Assembly (NCBI RefSeq): GCF_900188405.1
Contig: NZ_FZOF01000003.1
Coordinates: forward strand, 124,001 to 188,000
DNA: 64,000 nt
Origin: Actinacidiphila glaucinigra
GTDB lineage: Bacteria; Actinomycetota; Actinomycetes; Streptomycetales; Streptomycetaceae
Reading direction: 5' to 3'
Below, one piece after another: positions 43,706 through 52,431 of the stretch. A model generated the notes under the pieces. It saw only the letters and a list, made by a program, of their open reading frames with translations. It was not told where the DNA came from and did not search any database. A program made the translations under genes and the position numbers. Position 1 is the first letter of the stretch. Every line of letters begins with the position of its first letter.

Positions 43706-44977
43706 TCAGACGGATGTACCCGACAACGAACGACCCGGACGATTCGATTCCGATTGCTCCTCCGGCCGTGCGGCGGGGGCGGGCGGGCGGCCGCCGGCGT
43801 CGAGGAAACGGGCGAGGGGCAGAGTGGCGGCGCCGACCGTGACGGCGTCCGTCCCGAGCCGGCCCAGTTCGATGGAGGTCTGGGCGCAGGGGTGGTGCAG
43901 CGCGTAGGCGGCGGTGGCCTCGCGGACGGCGTCCAGCAGCCGGGGGCCGATCATCAGCCCGGTCCAGCCGGACAGCACGATGCGCTCGGGGTTGAAGAGG
44001 TTGACGAGGTCGGCGATGCCGGCGCCGAGGTACTCGGCGGCCTCGTCGAGCAGCGCGACGGCGGCGGCCTCACCGGCCTCGGCGGCGGCGAGGAGGGCGG
44101 CGATCGCGGACTCCTCGCTCACCCCGGTGGGCGCGTCCCAGCGCTCGATGAGCGCCTCGGCGCCCACGTAGGCCTCCAGGCAGCCGCGGGCGCCGCAGCG
44201 GCAGAGCCGCCCGCCGACCTGGAGGGTGGTGTGGCCCCACTCCCCCGCGCTGCTGCTGGCGCCGCGGTAGGGCTTGCCGTCGGCGACCACGCACGCGCCG
44301 ACCCCGGAACCGAGCAGGGCGATCACGGCGTTGCGGGCGCCGCGGCCGGCGCCGAACCACATCTCGGCCTGGCCGAGGGTCTTGGCGCCGTTGTCGATGT
44401 GCAGCGGCAGGGCGGTGCCCTCGGCGAGCAGCGCGCCCAGGGGGACGGCGTCCCAGCCGATGGTCTGGCCGTGGACGACCGCGCCGGCGCCGCCGGTGCC
44501 CTGCTCGACGATGCCGGGGACGCCGATGCCGACGCCGAGCACGAGGGCGGGGTCGACCCGGGTGTCCTCCAGGACGACGGAGAGGCCGTCGAGGATGAGC
44601 TGGACGACGAGGGCGACGTCGTGGCCGCTGTCGGCCAGCGGGCGGTCGGTGGAGGAGAGTTCGGCGAGGGCGAGATCGAAGAGGGTGACGCGGACCCGGG
44701 TCTCGCCGACGTCGACGCCGATGAGGAAGCCGTGCCGGGGGGCGACCTTGAGCATGACGCGGGGGCGGCCGCCGTCGGACTCGACGGAGCCGGCCTCCTC
44801 GACGACGCCGTCGGCGATGAGCTCGGCCACGACGTTGCTGATGGAACCTGTGCTCAGTCCCGTGTCCCTGGCCAACTCCTGACGGCTGAGGGGTCCTTCG
44901 AAGTACAGGTGACGCAAGAGCGCCGAACGGTTGCCCCGCCGCAGGTCGCGTACGGTCCGCTTGCCTCGGTCTGCCAT
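43706..44977 (-). CDS. ROK-family transcriptional repressor
   Basis: A 423-residue regulator with an N-terminal MarR-like HTH (residues ~8-75: RDLRRGNRSALLRHLYFEGPLSRQELARDTGLSTGSISNVVAELI) joined to a ROK sugar-binding domain (LIGVDVGETRVRVTLFDL, DNGAKTLGQAEMWFG, zinc site CRCGARGCLEAYVG). It lacks the full kinase ATP loop of ROK kinases, as usual in repressors. It is divergent from the importer-glucosidase operon, and the perfect palindrome at 45046-45068 is its probable operator. Confidence 0.93.
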   Translation of the reverse strand: MADRGKRTVRDLRRGNRSALLRHLYFEGPLSRQELARDTGLSTGSISNVVAELIADGVVEEAGSVESDGGRPRVMLKVAPRHGFLIGVDVGETRVRVTLFDLALAELSSTDRPLADSGHDVALVVQLILDGLSVVLEDTRVDPALVLGVGIGVPGIVEQGTGGAGAVVHGQTIGWDAVPLGALLAEGTALPLHIDNGAKTLGQAEMWFGAGRGARNAVIALLGSGVGACVVADGKPYRGASSSAGEWGHTTLQVGGRLCRCGARGCLEAYVGAEALIERWDAPTGVSEESAIAALLAAAEAGEAAAVALLDEAAEYLGAGIADLVNLFNPERIVLSGWTGLMIGPRLLDAVREATAAYALHHPCAQTSIELGRLGTDAVTVGAATLPLARFLDAGGRPPAPAARPEEQSESNRPGRSLSGTSV

Positions 44978-45017
44978 GGTGCTCCCTCCCCGGCTGAATC
45001 TATCGCTGCGCCAAGTC

Positions 45018-45046
45018 TTGACGCCAGGTTTTCTCAGACGTTAAAT
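45018..45046 (+). promoter_or_regulatory. Promoter of the beta-glucoside operon
   Basis: TTGACG at 45018-45023 and TTAAAT at 45041-45046 are separated by 17 bases, close to a vegetative promoter. The predicted transcription start falls inside the palindrome that follows, so a bound repressor would block transcription. Confidence 0.6.
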
Positions 45047-45068
45047 CACGCCTTGAATTAAGGCGTGA
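45046..45068. promoter_or_regulatory. Perfect 9-bp inverted repeat, probable ROK operator
   Basis: TCACGCCTT (45046-45054) and AAGGCGTGA (45060-45068) are perfect complements around GAATT. It lies immediately downstream of the -10 and 49 bases before the binding-protein ATG, and the ROK repressor gene starts 69 bases away on the other side. Confidence 0.8.
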
Positions 45069-45116
45069 CGTTCTTCACTTCCCGAAGGCACCCACCCTGG
45101 AGAGGGATCCCCGGTC

Positions 45117-46433
45117 ATGCACATCACCCGTACCACGGCCGCCGCGACGCTCGCGGCCGCTCTCATCGCCTCCGCCACCGCGTGCGGCGGCGGCTCCTCG
45201 ACCGACGGCAGCGGCAACGGCAGCCCCAAGGAGCTCACCTACTGGGCCAGCAACCAGGGCGCCAGCCTCGAGGCCGACAAGGCGACCCTGACACCCGAGC
45301 TCGAGAAGTTCGAGAAGCAGACCGGGATCAAGGTCAAGCTCGAGGTCATCCCGTGGTCCGACCTGCTCAACCGGATCCTCGCCGCGGCCACCTCCGGCCA
45401 GGGCCCCGACGTCCTCAACATCGGCAACACCTGGTCCGCCTCGCTGCAGGCCACCGGCGCCCTGCGCCCCTTCGACGCCAAGGCCTTCGACGCCATCGGC
45501 GGCAAGGACCGCTTCGTCTCCTCGGCCCTGGGCGCGACGGGCGCCGAGGGCAAGGACCCGGCCGCGGTCCCGCTGTACTCGCTGGCGTACGGCCTGTACT
45601 ACAACAAGAAGATGTTCGCCGACGCGGGCATAGCCAACCCGCCCGCCACCTGGGACGAGCTCGTCGCCGACGGCAAGAAGCTCACCAAGGGCGGCAAGTA
45701 CGGCCTCGCCGTCGAGGGCGGCAACCTCTCCGAGAACGTCCACCACGCCTTCGTCTTCGGCAAGCAGCACGGCGCCGACTTCTTCGACGCCTCCGGCAAG
45801 CCGACCTTCACCACCCCCGAGGCGGTCACGGCCGTCAAGCAGTACATCGACTTCATCGCCAAGGACAAGATCACGGCCCCCGGCAACGCCGAGTACGCCG
45901 CCAACCAGTCCGTCGCCGACTTCGCCACCGGCAAGGCCGCCATGCTGCTGTGGCAGGCCGCCGGCTCCTCGCTGAAGTCCCACGGCATGAAGCCCGAGGA
46001 CTACGGCGTCGCCCAGGTGCCGTTCCAGACCGCGGGCGCCTCCGGCGACACCGCCGTGAACTCGATGGTCGCGGGCATCAACCTGGCCGTCTTCAAGAAG
46101 ACCGACAACGTCGACGGCGCGCTGAAGTTCGTGAAGTTCATGACCAGCGACGACGAGCAGAAGCTCCTCAACGGCACCTACGGCTCGCTCCCGCCGGTCA
46201 AGGCCGCCCAGTCCGACCCGGCCTTCGCCACCCCGGACCTGAAGGTCCTCGCGGACGCGCTCGCCAACAGCGCGGCGCCGCTGCCGCAGGTCGCCAACGA
46301 GAGCCAGTTCGAGACCGCCGTCGGCACCGCGATGAAGGACCTGTTCGCCGACGCCGCCGCCGGGAAGCCGGTCACCACCGAGAGCGTCAAGGCCGCCCTC
46401 GAAAAGGCCCAGCAGCAGATGCCGGCGTCGTGA
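45117..46433 (+). CDS. Beta-glucoside-binding lipoprotein of a CUT1 importer
   Basis: A 438-residue family 1 solute-binding protein with a lipobox (ASATAC, about residues 18-23). Characteristic parts are GQGPDVLNIGNTWSASLQATGAL, SLAYGLYYNKKMFADAGIANPPATWDELVADGKKL and VADFATGKAAMLLWQAAGS. Operon context (GH1, GH30) indicates beta-linked gluco-oligosaccharides, possibly gentiobiose or cellobiose. First gene of the operon. Confidence 0.92.
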   Translation: MHITRTTAAATLAAALIASATACGGGSSTDGSGNGSPKELTYWASNQGASLEADKATLTPELEKFEKQTGIKVKLEVIPWSDLLNRILAAATSGQGPDVLNIGNTWSASLQATGALRPFDAKAFDAIGGKDRFVSSALGATGAEGKDPAAVPLYSLAYGLYYNKKMFADAGIANPPATWDELVADGKKLTKGGKYGLAVEGGNLSENVHHAFVFGKQHGADFFDASGKPTFTTPEAVTAVKQYIDFIAKDKITAPGNAEYAANQSVADFATGKAAMLLWQAAGSSLKSHGMKPEDYGVAQVPFQTAGASGDTAVNSMVAGINLAVFKKTDNVDGALKFVKFMTSDDEQKLLNGTYGSLPPVKAAQSDPAFATPDLKVLADALANSAAPLPQVANESQFETAVGTAMKDLFADAAAGKPVTTESVKAALEKAQQQMPAS

Positions 46434-46447
46434 GCGTGAAGGAACCC

Positions 46448-47458
46448 ATGACCGCCACCGTGCCGCCCGTCCGGCACAGCTCCAAGACGCCTTCCCCCGG
46501 CGGCCGGCGGGCCGCCGGGGGGAGGACCCCGCTGTCGCGGCTGCGCCTGCCGGCGCGGCTGCGGCGCGCGTCGCTCCCGTACGTCCTGCTTCTGCCGGCC
46601 CTCGCGCTGGAACTGCTCATCCACCTCGTGCCGATGGTCGTCGGCGTGGTGATGAGCTTCAAGGAGCTCACCCAGTTCTTCATCAGCGACTGGTCGGCCG
46701 CCCCCTGGAAGGGCCTGGACAACTACCGCGTGGCGGTGGACTTCAACGCCCCGGTCGGCGAGGACCTGCTCAAGTCCTTCCTCGTCACCTGCGAGTTCAC
46801 GGTGCTGGCGGTCGGGCTGTCCTGGCTGTTCGGCACCGCCGCCGCGATCCTGATGCAGGACGCCTTCCGCGGCCGCGGGCTGCTGCGCGCGGTCTTCCTG
46901 GTGCCGTACGCGCTGCCGGTCTACGCGGCGGTGATCACCTGGTCGTTCATGTTCCAGCGGGACACCGGCATGATCAACCACGTCATCCACGACCAGCTCC
47001 ACCTCACCGACGGCCGGCCGTTCTGGCTGATCGGCGACAACAGCTTCTTCGCGCTGGTGACGGTGTCGGTCTGGCGGCAGTGGCCGTTCGCGTTCCTGTG
47101 CCTGATGGCCGGTCTGCAGAACATCCCGCGCGAGCTGTACGAGGCGGCGGCGATGGACGGCGCCGGGATCTGGCAGCAGATCCGCAGGATCACCCTGCCG
47201 TCGCTGCGCCCGGTCAACCAGGTGCTGGTGCTGGTGCTGTTCCTGTGGACGTTCAACGACTTCAACACGCCCTATGTGCTGTTCGGGCGAGCCGCGCCGG
47301 ACGCCGCGGACCTGATCTCGATCCACATCTACCAGTCGTCCTTCGTGACCTGGAACTTCGGCTCCGGCTCGGCGATGTCCGTGCTCCTGCTGCTGTTCCT
47401 GCTCGTCGTGACGGTGCTCTACCTGCTCGCCACCTCCCTGAGGAGGAAGGATGCCTGA
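46448..47458 (+). CDS. Beta-glucoside ABC transporter permease (MalF type)
   Basis: A 336-residue CUT1 permease with a ~45-residue basic/proline-rich N-terminal tail and six membrane segments. The EAA loop is IPRELYEAAAMDGAGIWQQIRRITLPSLRPVNQ. The ATG at 46448 follows GTGAAGGA; a GTG at 46430 overlapping the upstream stop is possible. Its last eight bases overlap the next permease gene. Confidence 0.92.
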   Translation: MTATVPPVRHSSKTPSPGGRRAAGGRTPLSRLRLPARLRRASLPYVLLLPALALELLIHLVPMVVGVVMSFKELTQFFISDWSAAPWKGLDNYRVAVDFNAPVGEDLLKSFLVTCEFTVLAVGLSWLFGTAAAILMQDAFRGRGLLRAVFLVPYALPVYAAVITWSFMFQRDTGMINHVIHDQLHLTDGRPFWLIGDNSFFALVTVSVWRQWPFAFLCLMAGLQNIPRELYEAAAMDGAGIWQQIRRITLPSLRPVNQVLVLVLFLWTFNDFNTPYVLFGRAAPDAADLISIHIYQSSFVTWNFGSGSAMSVLLLLFLLVVTVLYLLATSLRRKDA

Positions 47459-48311
47459 CGCCCGCAGCCCCATGGCCGCGCCGCGCTCCTTCGTGTGGAC
47501 CCGGCGGATCGTGCTGACCGTGCTGACGGCCTTCGCGCTGGCGCCGGTGTTCGTCATGGTCGTCTCGTCGCTGAAGCCGCTGCAGGACGTGCAGGGCCCG
47601 TTCCGCTGGTTCCCCAGCGGCTTCACCCTGCGCCCGTACGCGGACATCTGGCACACCGTGCCGCTCGCCCGGTACTTCGTGAACTCGCTGCTCGTGGCGG
47701 GTGGGGCGACGCTGTGCTCGGTGGCGGTGGCGATCTTCGCGGCGTACGCCGTGAGCCGCTACGACTTCAAGGGGCGCCGCTTCTTCTCGGTGACGATCCT
47801 GTCCACCCAGATGTTCCCCGGCATCCTCTTCCTGCTGCCGCTCTTCCTGATCTTCGTCAACCTCGGGAACGCCACGGGCATCGCCCTGTACGGCAGCCGC
47901 GGCGGCCTGATCCTGACCTACCTCACCTTCTCGCTCCCCTTCTCCATCTGGATGCTGGCGGGCTACTTCGACTCGATCCCCCGGGACCTGGACGAGGCCG
48001 CCATGGTCGACGGCTGCGGGCCGCTGGGCGCGCTGTTCCGGGTGGTCGTCCCGGCCGCCGTGCCCGGCATCGTCGCGGTCTGCGTGTACGCCTTCATGAC
48101 GGCCTGGGGCGAGGTGCTGTTCGCCTCCGTCATGACCAACGACACCACCCGCACCCTCGCCGTCGGCCTGCAGGGCTACGCCACGCAGACCGACGTGTAC
48201 TGGAACCAGGTCATGGCCGCCTCGCTCGTGGTCAGCGTGCCCGTCGTCGCCGGGTTCCTGCTCCTGCAGCGCTACCTCGTCGCCGGGCTGACCGCCGGCG
48301 CCGTCAAGTGA
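47451..48311 (+). CDS. Beta-glucoside ABC transporter permease (MalG type)
   Basis: A 286-residue CUT1 permease with six membrane segments. The EAA loop is [31 protein letters not shown] and it ends [11 protein letters not shown]. It overlaps the upstream permease gene by eight bases with GAGGAAGG before the ATG, so the two are translated together. No ATPase gene follows; a shared multiple-sugar ATPase (MsiK type) is the likely energy source. Confidence 0.93.
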   Translation: MPDARSPMAAPRSFVWTRRIVLTVLTAFALAPVFVMVVSSLKPLQDVQGPFRWFPSGFTLRPYADIWHTVPLARYFVNSLLVAGGATLCSVAVAIFAAYAVSRYDFKGRRFFSVTILSTQMFPGILFLLPLFLIFVNLGNATGIALYGSRGGLILTYLTFSLPFSIWMLAGYFDSIPRDLDEAAMVDGCGPLGALFRVVVPAAVPGIVAVCVYAFMTAWGEVLFASVMTNDTTRTLAVGLQGYATQTDVYWNQVMAASLVVSVPVVAGFLLLQRYLVAGLTAGAVK

Positions 48312-48352
48312 GCCCCACCGCCCCTCAGCGTCACCCGAACGAAAGGCAGTCC

Positions 48353-49711
48353 GTGACCCTCGACCTCAGCGCCCTCCCCGACGGATTCGTGTGGGGCGCC
48401 GCGACGGCCGCGTACCAGATCGAAGGAGCCGTGGCCGAGGACGGCCGAGCGCCCTCCATCTGGGACACCTTCTCCCGCACTCCGGGGAAGGTCGCGAACG
48501 GCGACACCGGCGACGTCGCCTGCGACCACTACCACCGGGTGCCGGAGGACATCGGCCTGATGGGCCGGCTCGGCCTGGACGCGTACCGCTTCTCCCTCGC
48601 CTGGCCGCGCGTGATGCCGCAGGGCGGCGGGCCGGTCAACCCCGCGGGCCTGGCCTTCTACGACCGCCTGGTCGACGCCCTGCTGGAGGCGGGCATCACC
48701 CCCTTCCCGACCCTGTACCACTGGGACCTGCCGCAGGCGCAGCAGGACCGCGGCGGCTGGCCGGAGCGGGAGACCGCGCTGCGCTTCGCCGAGTACGCGG
48801 CCGTGGTGGCCGAGCGGCTCGGGGACCGGGTCACCCACTGGGCCACGCTCAACGAGCCGCTGTGCTCGGCCTGGATCGGCCATCTGCAGGGCGTGATGGC
48901 CCCCGGCCTCACCGATCTGAAGGCCGCCGTCCGCGCCTCGTACCACCTGCACCTGGGCCACGGGCTGGCGGTGCAGGCGCTGCGCGCCGCGGTCCCGAAC
49001 GCCCAGGTCGGCATCGTCAACAACCTCAGCCCCTGCGAGCCGGCCTCCGACCGGCCCGAGGACGTCGCCGCGGCGCTGCGCTCCGACGGGCACACCAACC
49101 GCTGGTGGCTGGACCCGATCCACGGCCGCGGCTACCCCGAGGACATGCTGGAGCTGTACGGGGTCGAACTGCCCGTCCAGGCAGGCGACATGGAGACGAT
49201 CGCGGCGCCGCTGGACTGGCTGGGCCTCAACTACTACTTCCGCGACATCGTCGCCGACGACCCGGCGGGGCCGGTCCCCCACACCCGTGCCGTACGCGTC
49301 CCGGACGTCCGCCGCACCGCGATGGACTGGGAGGTGCACGCCGGCGGCCTGGAGCGGCTGCTGCTGCGGCTGACCGAGGAGTACGGCGCCCGCAAGATCT
49401 ACGTCACCGAGAACGGCTCGGCGTACGAGGACCGCGTCGGCCCCGACGGGCAGGTCCACGACCCCGAGCGCACCGCCTACCTGGAGGAGCACCTGGCGGC
49501 CTGCGCCCGCGCCGTGCGCGGCGGTGCCCCGCTCGCCGGCTACTTCGCCTGGTCGCTGCTGGACAACTTCGAGTGGGCGTACGGCTACGACAAGCGCTTC
49601 GGCCTCGTCCACGTCGACTACGAGACCCAGCGCCGGACCGTGAAGGGCAGCGGCCGCCGCTACGCCGACATCATCGCCGCCCACCGCGCCCGCGCCCGCA
49701 GCGCGGCCTGA
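48353..49711 (+). CDS. Beta-glucosidase, glycoside hydrolase family 1
   Basis: A 452-residue intracellular GH1 enzyme. The N-terminal signature [15 protein letters not shown], the acid/base glutamate in [15 protein letters not shown] (TLNEP) and the nucleophile in [10 protein letters not shown] (TENG) are all present, with [26 protein letters not shown] near the end. It would split imported beta-glucosides to glucose. GTG at 48353 has GAAAGG seven bases upstream; GTG at 48308 (overlapping the permease stop) would add 15 residues. Confidence 0.95.
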   Translation: MTLDLSALPDGFVWGAATAAYQIEGAVAEDGRAPSIWDTFSRTPGKVANGDTGDVACDHYHRVPEDIGLMGRLGLDAYRFSLAWPRVMPQGGGPVNPAGLAFYDRLVDALLEAGITPFPTLYHWDLPQAQQDRGGWPERETALRFAEYAAVVAERLGDRVTHWATLNEPLCSAWIGHLQGVMAPGLTDLKAAVRASYHLHLGHGLAVQALRAAVPNAQVGIVNNLSPCEPASDRPEDVAAALRSDGHTNRWWLDPIHGRGYPEDMLELYGVELPVQAGDMETIAAPLDWLGLNYYFRDIVADDPAGPVPHTRAVRVPDVRRTAMDWEVHAGGLERLLLRLTEEYGARKIYVTENGSAYEDRVGPDGQVHDPERTAYLEEHLAACARAVRGGAPLAGYFAWSLLDNFEWAYGYDKRFGLVHVDYETQRRTVKGSGRRYADIIAAHRARARSAA

Positions 49712-49756
49712 CCTCCCTCGTCATCCCGTCTCCACCCCCCACACAGGAGATCCGCG

Positions 49757-51712
49757 ATGCCACACCACCCCCACACCGGACGCCTGATCGCCGTGCTCGC
49801 GGCGGTCGCGGCGGTCTTCGCCGGATTAGTGCTCGCCGGACCTGGGGCGGCCGCCGCCACGGCCGTCCAGGTCACCATGACCACCACCTCCGACGGCAAA
49901 ACCGTCGTGCAGGGCCTGCAGACGCAGACCCCGGCCGCCTTCGAGGCGGGCAACGGCAGCGGCGGCACGGTCATCACGGTGGACCCCGCCGCCCGCTACC
50001 AGCCCTTCGAGGGCGGCGGGGCGTCCTTCACCGACAGCGCCGCCTGGCTGATGAACTCATCCGGCGCGCTGTCGGCGGCCACCCGTGACGCCACCATGCG
50101 CAAGCTGTTCTCCCCCACGGAGGGCATCGGCCTGGGCTTCCTGCGCAACCCGATGGGCGCCTCGGACATCGCGCGCAGCCACTACACGTACGACGACACC
50201 TGCTGCGACCTGTCGGACTTCTCCATATCCCGGGACCTGGCCGACGTCCTGCCGATGACGCAGCGGGCGCGGCAGCTCAACCCCGACCTGAAGGTCATGG
50301 CGGTGCCGTGGTCGGCGCCGGCGTGGATGAAGGACAACGGCAGGCTGACCCAGATGGGCAAGCTGCGGCCCGAGTACTACGACACGTACGCGCAGTACTT
50401 CGTGAAGTACCTGCAGGCGTACGAGCAGCGCGGCGTCCACGTCGACTACGTCTCGGTGCAGAACGAGCCGCAGTGCTGCGGCGCGAACAGCAACTACCCC
50501 ACCATGGAGTGGACGGCGGCCACGCTGCTGGACTTCACCAGGAACCACCTCTTCCCGGCGTTCCGTTCGGCCGGGATCACCACCAAGGCGCTGATCCACG
50601 ACTGGAACCACGGCGACTGGAACACCACGGGCGCCGGCCAGCTCGCCGACGCCGCGCTGCGCGGCGACCCGCTCTTCGGGGGCGTCGCCTGGCACGGCTA
50701 CACCCCGACCCCGCCGAACTACGCGCTGGGCAGCACGATCCAGAGCCAGTACCCGGGCGTGGCGCAGTACGAGACGGAGCACTCCGGCGGCACGTGGGTG
50801 GGCGACCAGCAGCTGGAGGACCTGCGCGACATCACCGGCTTCACCCGCAACTGGGCCCGCGCGTACGTGAAGTGGTCGCTGGCGCTGGACCAGGCCAGGG
50901 GCCCGCACGCGGGCGGCTGCGACAGCTGCAGCGGGCTGATCACGGTGCACAACGGGGACGCGCGCAGCGGGCAGGTCGACTACACCGTCGAGTACTACAC
51001 GATGGGGCAGCTGACGAAGTTCGTCCGCGCGGGCGCGGTGCGGATCGGCAGCAACGCCACCGACCCCGTGTGGAACACCGCCTTCGTCAACAGCGACGGG
51101 CAGCGGGTGCTGGTCACCCACAACTCCTCGTCGTCCACCCAGCAGGTCACGGTCCGCGAGGCCGGGCAGCACTTCAGCTACAGCCTGCCCGCCCGCGCCA
51201 CGACCACCTTCACCTGGTCCGGCGCGCCGACCGGCGGCGGGGGCGGCGACGGGGACGGCATCAGCACCTCCGCCTGGTACCAGGTGGCCGGCGCCGGCTC
51301 GGGCAAGTGCGTGGACGCCAAGGACCGGGGCACCGCCAACGGCACGGCGGTGCAGCAGTGGAGCTGCGTGGCCGGGCAGGCCAACCAGCAGTGGCAGTTC
51401 CGCCCGGTCGACGGCGGCTACTACCGCGTCGTCAACCGCAACGCGACCGCCACCGAGCAGGTCTGGGACGTCACCGGTGGCGCGTCGGCGACGGGCGACT
51501 CGGTGCCGCTGCAGACCTGGCAGTGGTCCTCGGGCGCCAACCAGCAGTGGAAGCCGGTGCTCCAGGCGGACGGTTCGTACGTCCTCACGGCCCGGCACAG
51601 CGGCAAGTGCCTGGACGTCGCGTCCGCTTCGGCGGCCGACGGCGCCCTGCTGCAGCAGTACACCTGCAACGGCACCGCAGCCCAGTCCTTCCGGCTGACG
51701 CCGGCGGGCTGA
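49757..51712 (+). CDS. Secreted GH30 beta-glucanase with ricin-type lectin domain
   Basis: A 651-residue exported enzyme: signal peptide (about residues 1-34), GH30 barrel with side beta-domain (~70-490), a glycine linker, and a ricin B-type trefoil (~515-650) with repeated QxW elements (NQQWQF, NQQWKP). GH30 marks are RYQPFEGGGASFTDSAAWL, LGFLRNPMGASDIA, MAVPWSAPAWMKDNG, the acid/base E237 in VSVQNEPQCCG and the nucleophile in YETEHSGG. Related enzymes are endo-beta-1,6-glucanases or glucosylceramidases. It is 45 bases after GH1, suggesting extracellular production of the importer's substrate. Confidence 0.9.
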   Translation: MPHHPHTGRLIAVLAAVAAVFAGLVLAGPGAAAATAVQVTMTTTSDGKTVVQGLQTQTPAAFEAGNGSGGTVITVDPAARYQPFEGGGASFTDSAAWLMNSSGALSAATRDATMRKLFSPTEGIGLGFLRNPMGASDIARSHYTYDDTCCDLSDFSISRDLADVLPMTQRARQLNPDLKVMAVPWSAPAWMKDNGRLTQMGKLRPEYYDTYAQYFVKYLQAYEQRGVHVDYVSVQNEPQCCGANSNYPTMEWTAATLLDFTRNHLFPAFRSAGITTKALIHDWNHGDWNTTGAGQLADAALRGDPLFGGVAWHGYTPTPPNYALGSTIQSQYPGVAQYETEHSGGTWVGDQQLEDLRDITGFTRNWARAYVKWSLALDQARGPHAGGCDSCSGLITVHNGDARSGQVDYTVEYYTMGQLTKFVRAGAVRIGSNATDPVWNTAFVNSDGQRVLVTHNSSSSTQQVTVREAGQHFSYSLPARATTTFTWSGAPTGGGGGDGDGISTSAWYQVAGAGSGKCVDAKDRGTANGTAVQQWSCVAGQANQQWQFRPVDGGYYRVVNRNATATEQVWDVTGGASATGDSVPLQTWQWSSGANQQWKPVLQADGSYVLTARHSGKCLDVASASAADGALLQQYTCNGTAAQSFRLTPAG

Positions 51713-51718
51713 CCGGCC

Positions 51719-51761
51719 CCGCGCGGCGCCGACGTACGAGGGAGACGCCGGCGCCGCGCGG
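51719..51761 (+). terminator. Terminator hairpin 1 after GH30 gene
   Basis: CCGCGCGGCGCCG (51719-51731) pairs perfectly with CGGCGCCGCGCGG (51749-51761), 13 bp with a 17-base loop, starting seven bases after the GH30 stop. Confidence 0.8.
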
Positions 51762-51769
51762 CACCAGCA

Positions 51770-51801
51770 CCCCCTCCGGGGCACCGGGGCCCCGGAGGGG
51801 G
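51770..51801 (+). terminator. Terminator hairpin 2 after GH30 gene
   Basis: CCCCCTCCGGGG (51770-51781) pairs with CCCCGGAGGGGG (51790-51801), 12 bp with an eight-base loop. It follows hairpin 1 by eight bases and isolates the glucanase operon from the Imm21-like gene. Confidence 0.75.
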
Positions 51802-51834
51802 CTCACCGTCGGCGGCGGGCGCCAGACTTGCGCC

Positions 51835-52422
51835 ATGGATGCCTTCACGCGTGACGTGCCCGCGCCGGCCCTGCCCGCCCCCGCGTGGGTGGAGTCGATG
51901 GGCGGCCCGCTGGTCGCCGTCCCCGTCTCCGCCCTGGCCGCCTGGGGCGGCTGCGCGGAGCGGGGGACGGTCGTCGGCGACGGGAACGCCCCCGACGACT
52001 ACGACCGGGCCTGCGCCGTGGACGACCTGGCGGGCGTGGTGCCCGTCGGCGGCGACGGCGTCCGGGCGCTGGTCCTCGGGGACCTGCCCGCCACGACCTG
52101 CTACCTCACCGCGCGCCGGGCTTTCCTGCGCTGGGGAGGCGCCGACTCCGAGGCCGAACTCGTCGCGGCGGCCGAGGTGGTCCTCGCCGATCCCGCCGTC
52201 GAGTGGCAGGAGTGCGGGACGTGGGAGACCGACGGGCCCGCGGTGCTCATGGACTCCGCCGAGGCGGGCGGCCTGCTGGGCGTCGAGTACCCCGGCGGCG
52301 GCATGCCCGAACAGGCCGCCGTCCCGCTGCCTCCCGGCCGCTGGGCGGTCCAGGCCGTCGAGACGACGGTCGGCGACCGCACCTCGCTCGGCCTGGTACG
52401 GCTCGTGCCGGCCGCCCCCTGA
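51835..52422 (+). CDS. Imm21-like immunity protein (orphan)
   Basis: A 195-residue soluble acidic protein. The segment WVESMGGPLVAVPVSALAAWGGC near the start, then DYDRACAVDDLAGVVPVG and ALVLGDLPATTCYL, with FLRWGGADSEAEL, fits the Imm21 family of polymorphic-toxin immunity proteins as I know it. Such proteins normally lie next to the toxin they neutralise, but both neighbours here are metabolic genes, so it is either an orphan or has another role. It stands alone, convergent with the allantoicase gene. Confidence 0.75.
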   Translation: MDAFTRDVPAPALPAPAWVESMGGPLVAVPVSALAAWGGCAERGTVVGDGNAPDDYDRACAVDDLAGVVPVGGDGVRALVLGDLPATTCYLTARRAFLRWGGADSEAELVAAAEVVLADPAVEWQECGTWETDGPAVLMDSAEAGGLLGVEYPGGGMPEQAAVPLPPGRWAVQAVETTVGDRTSLGLVRLVPAAP

Positions 52423-52431
52423 GCAGGGCCG

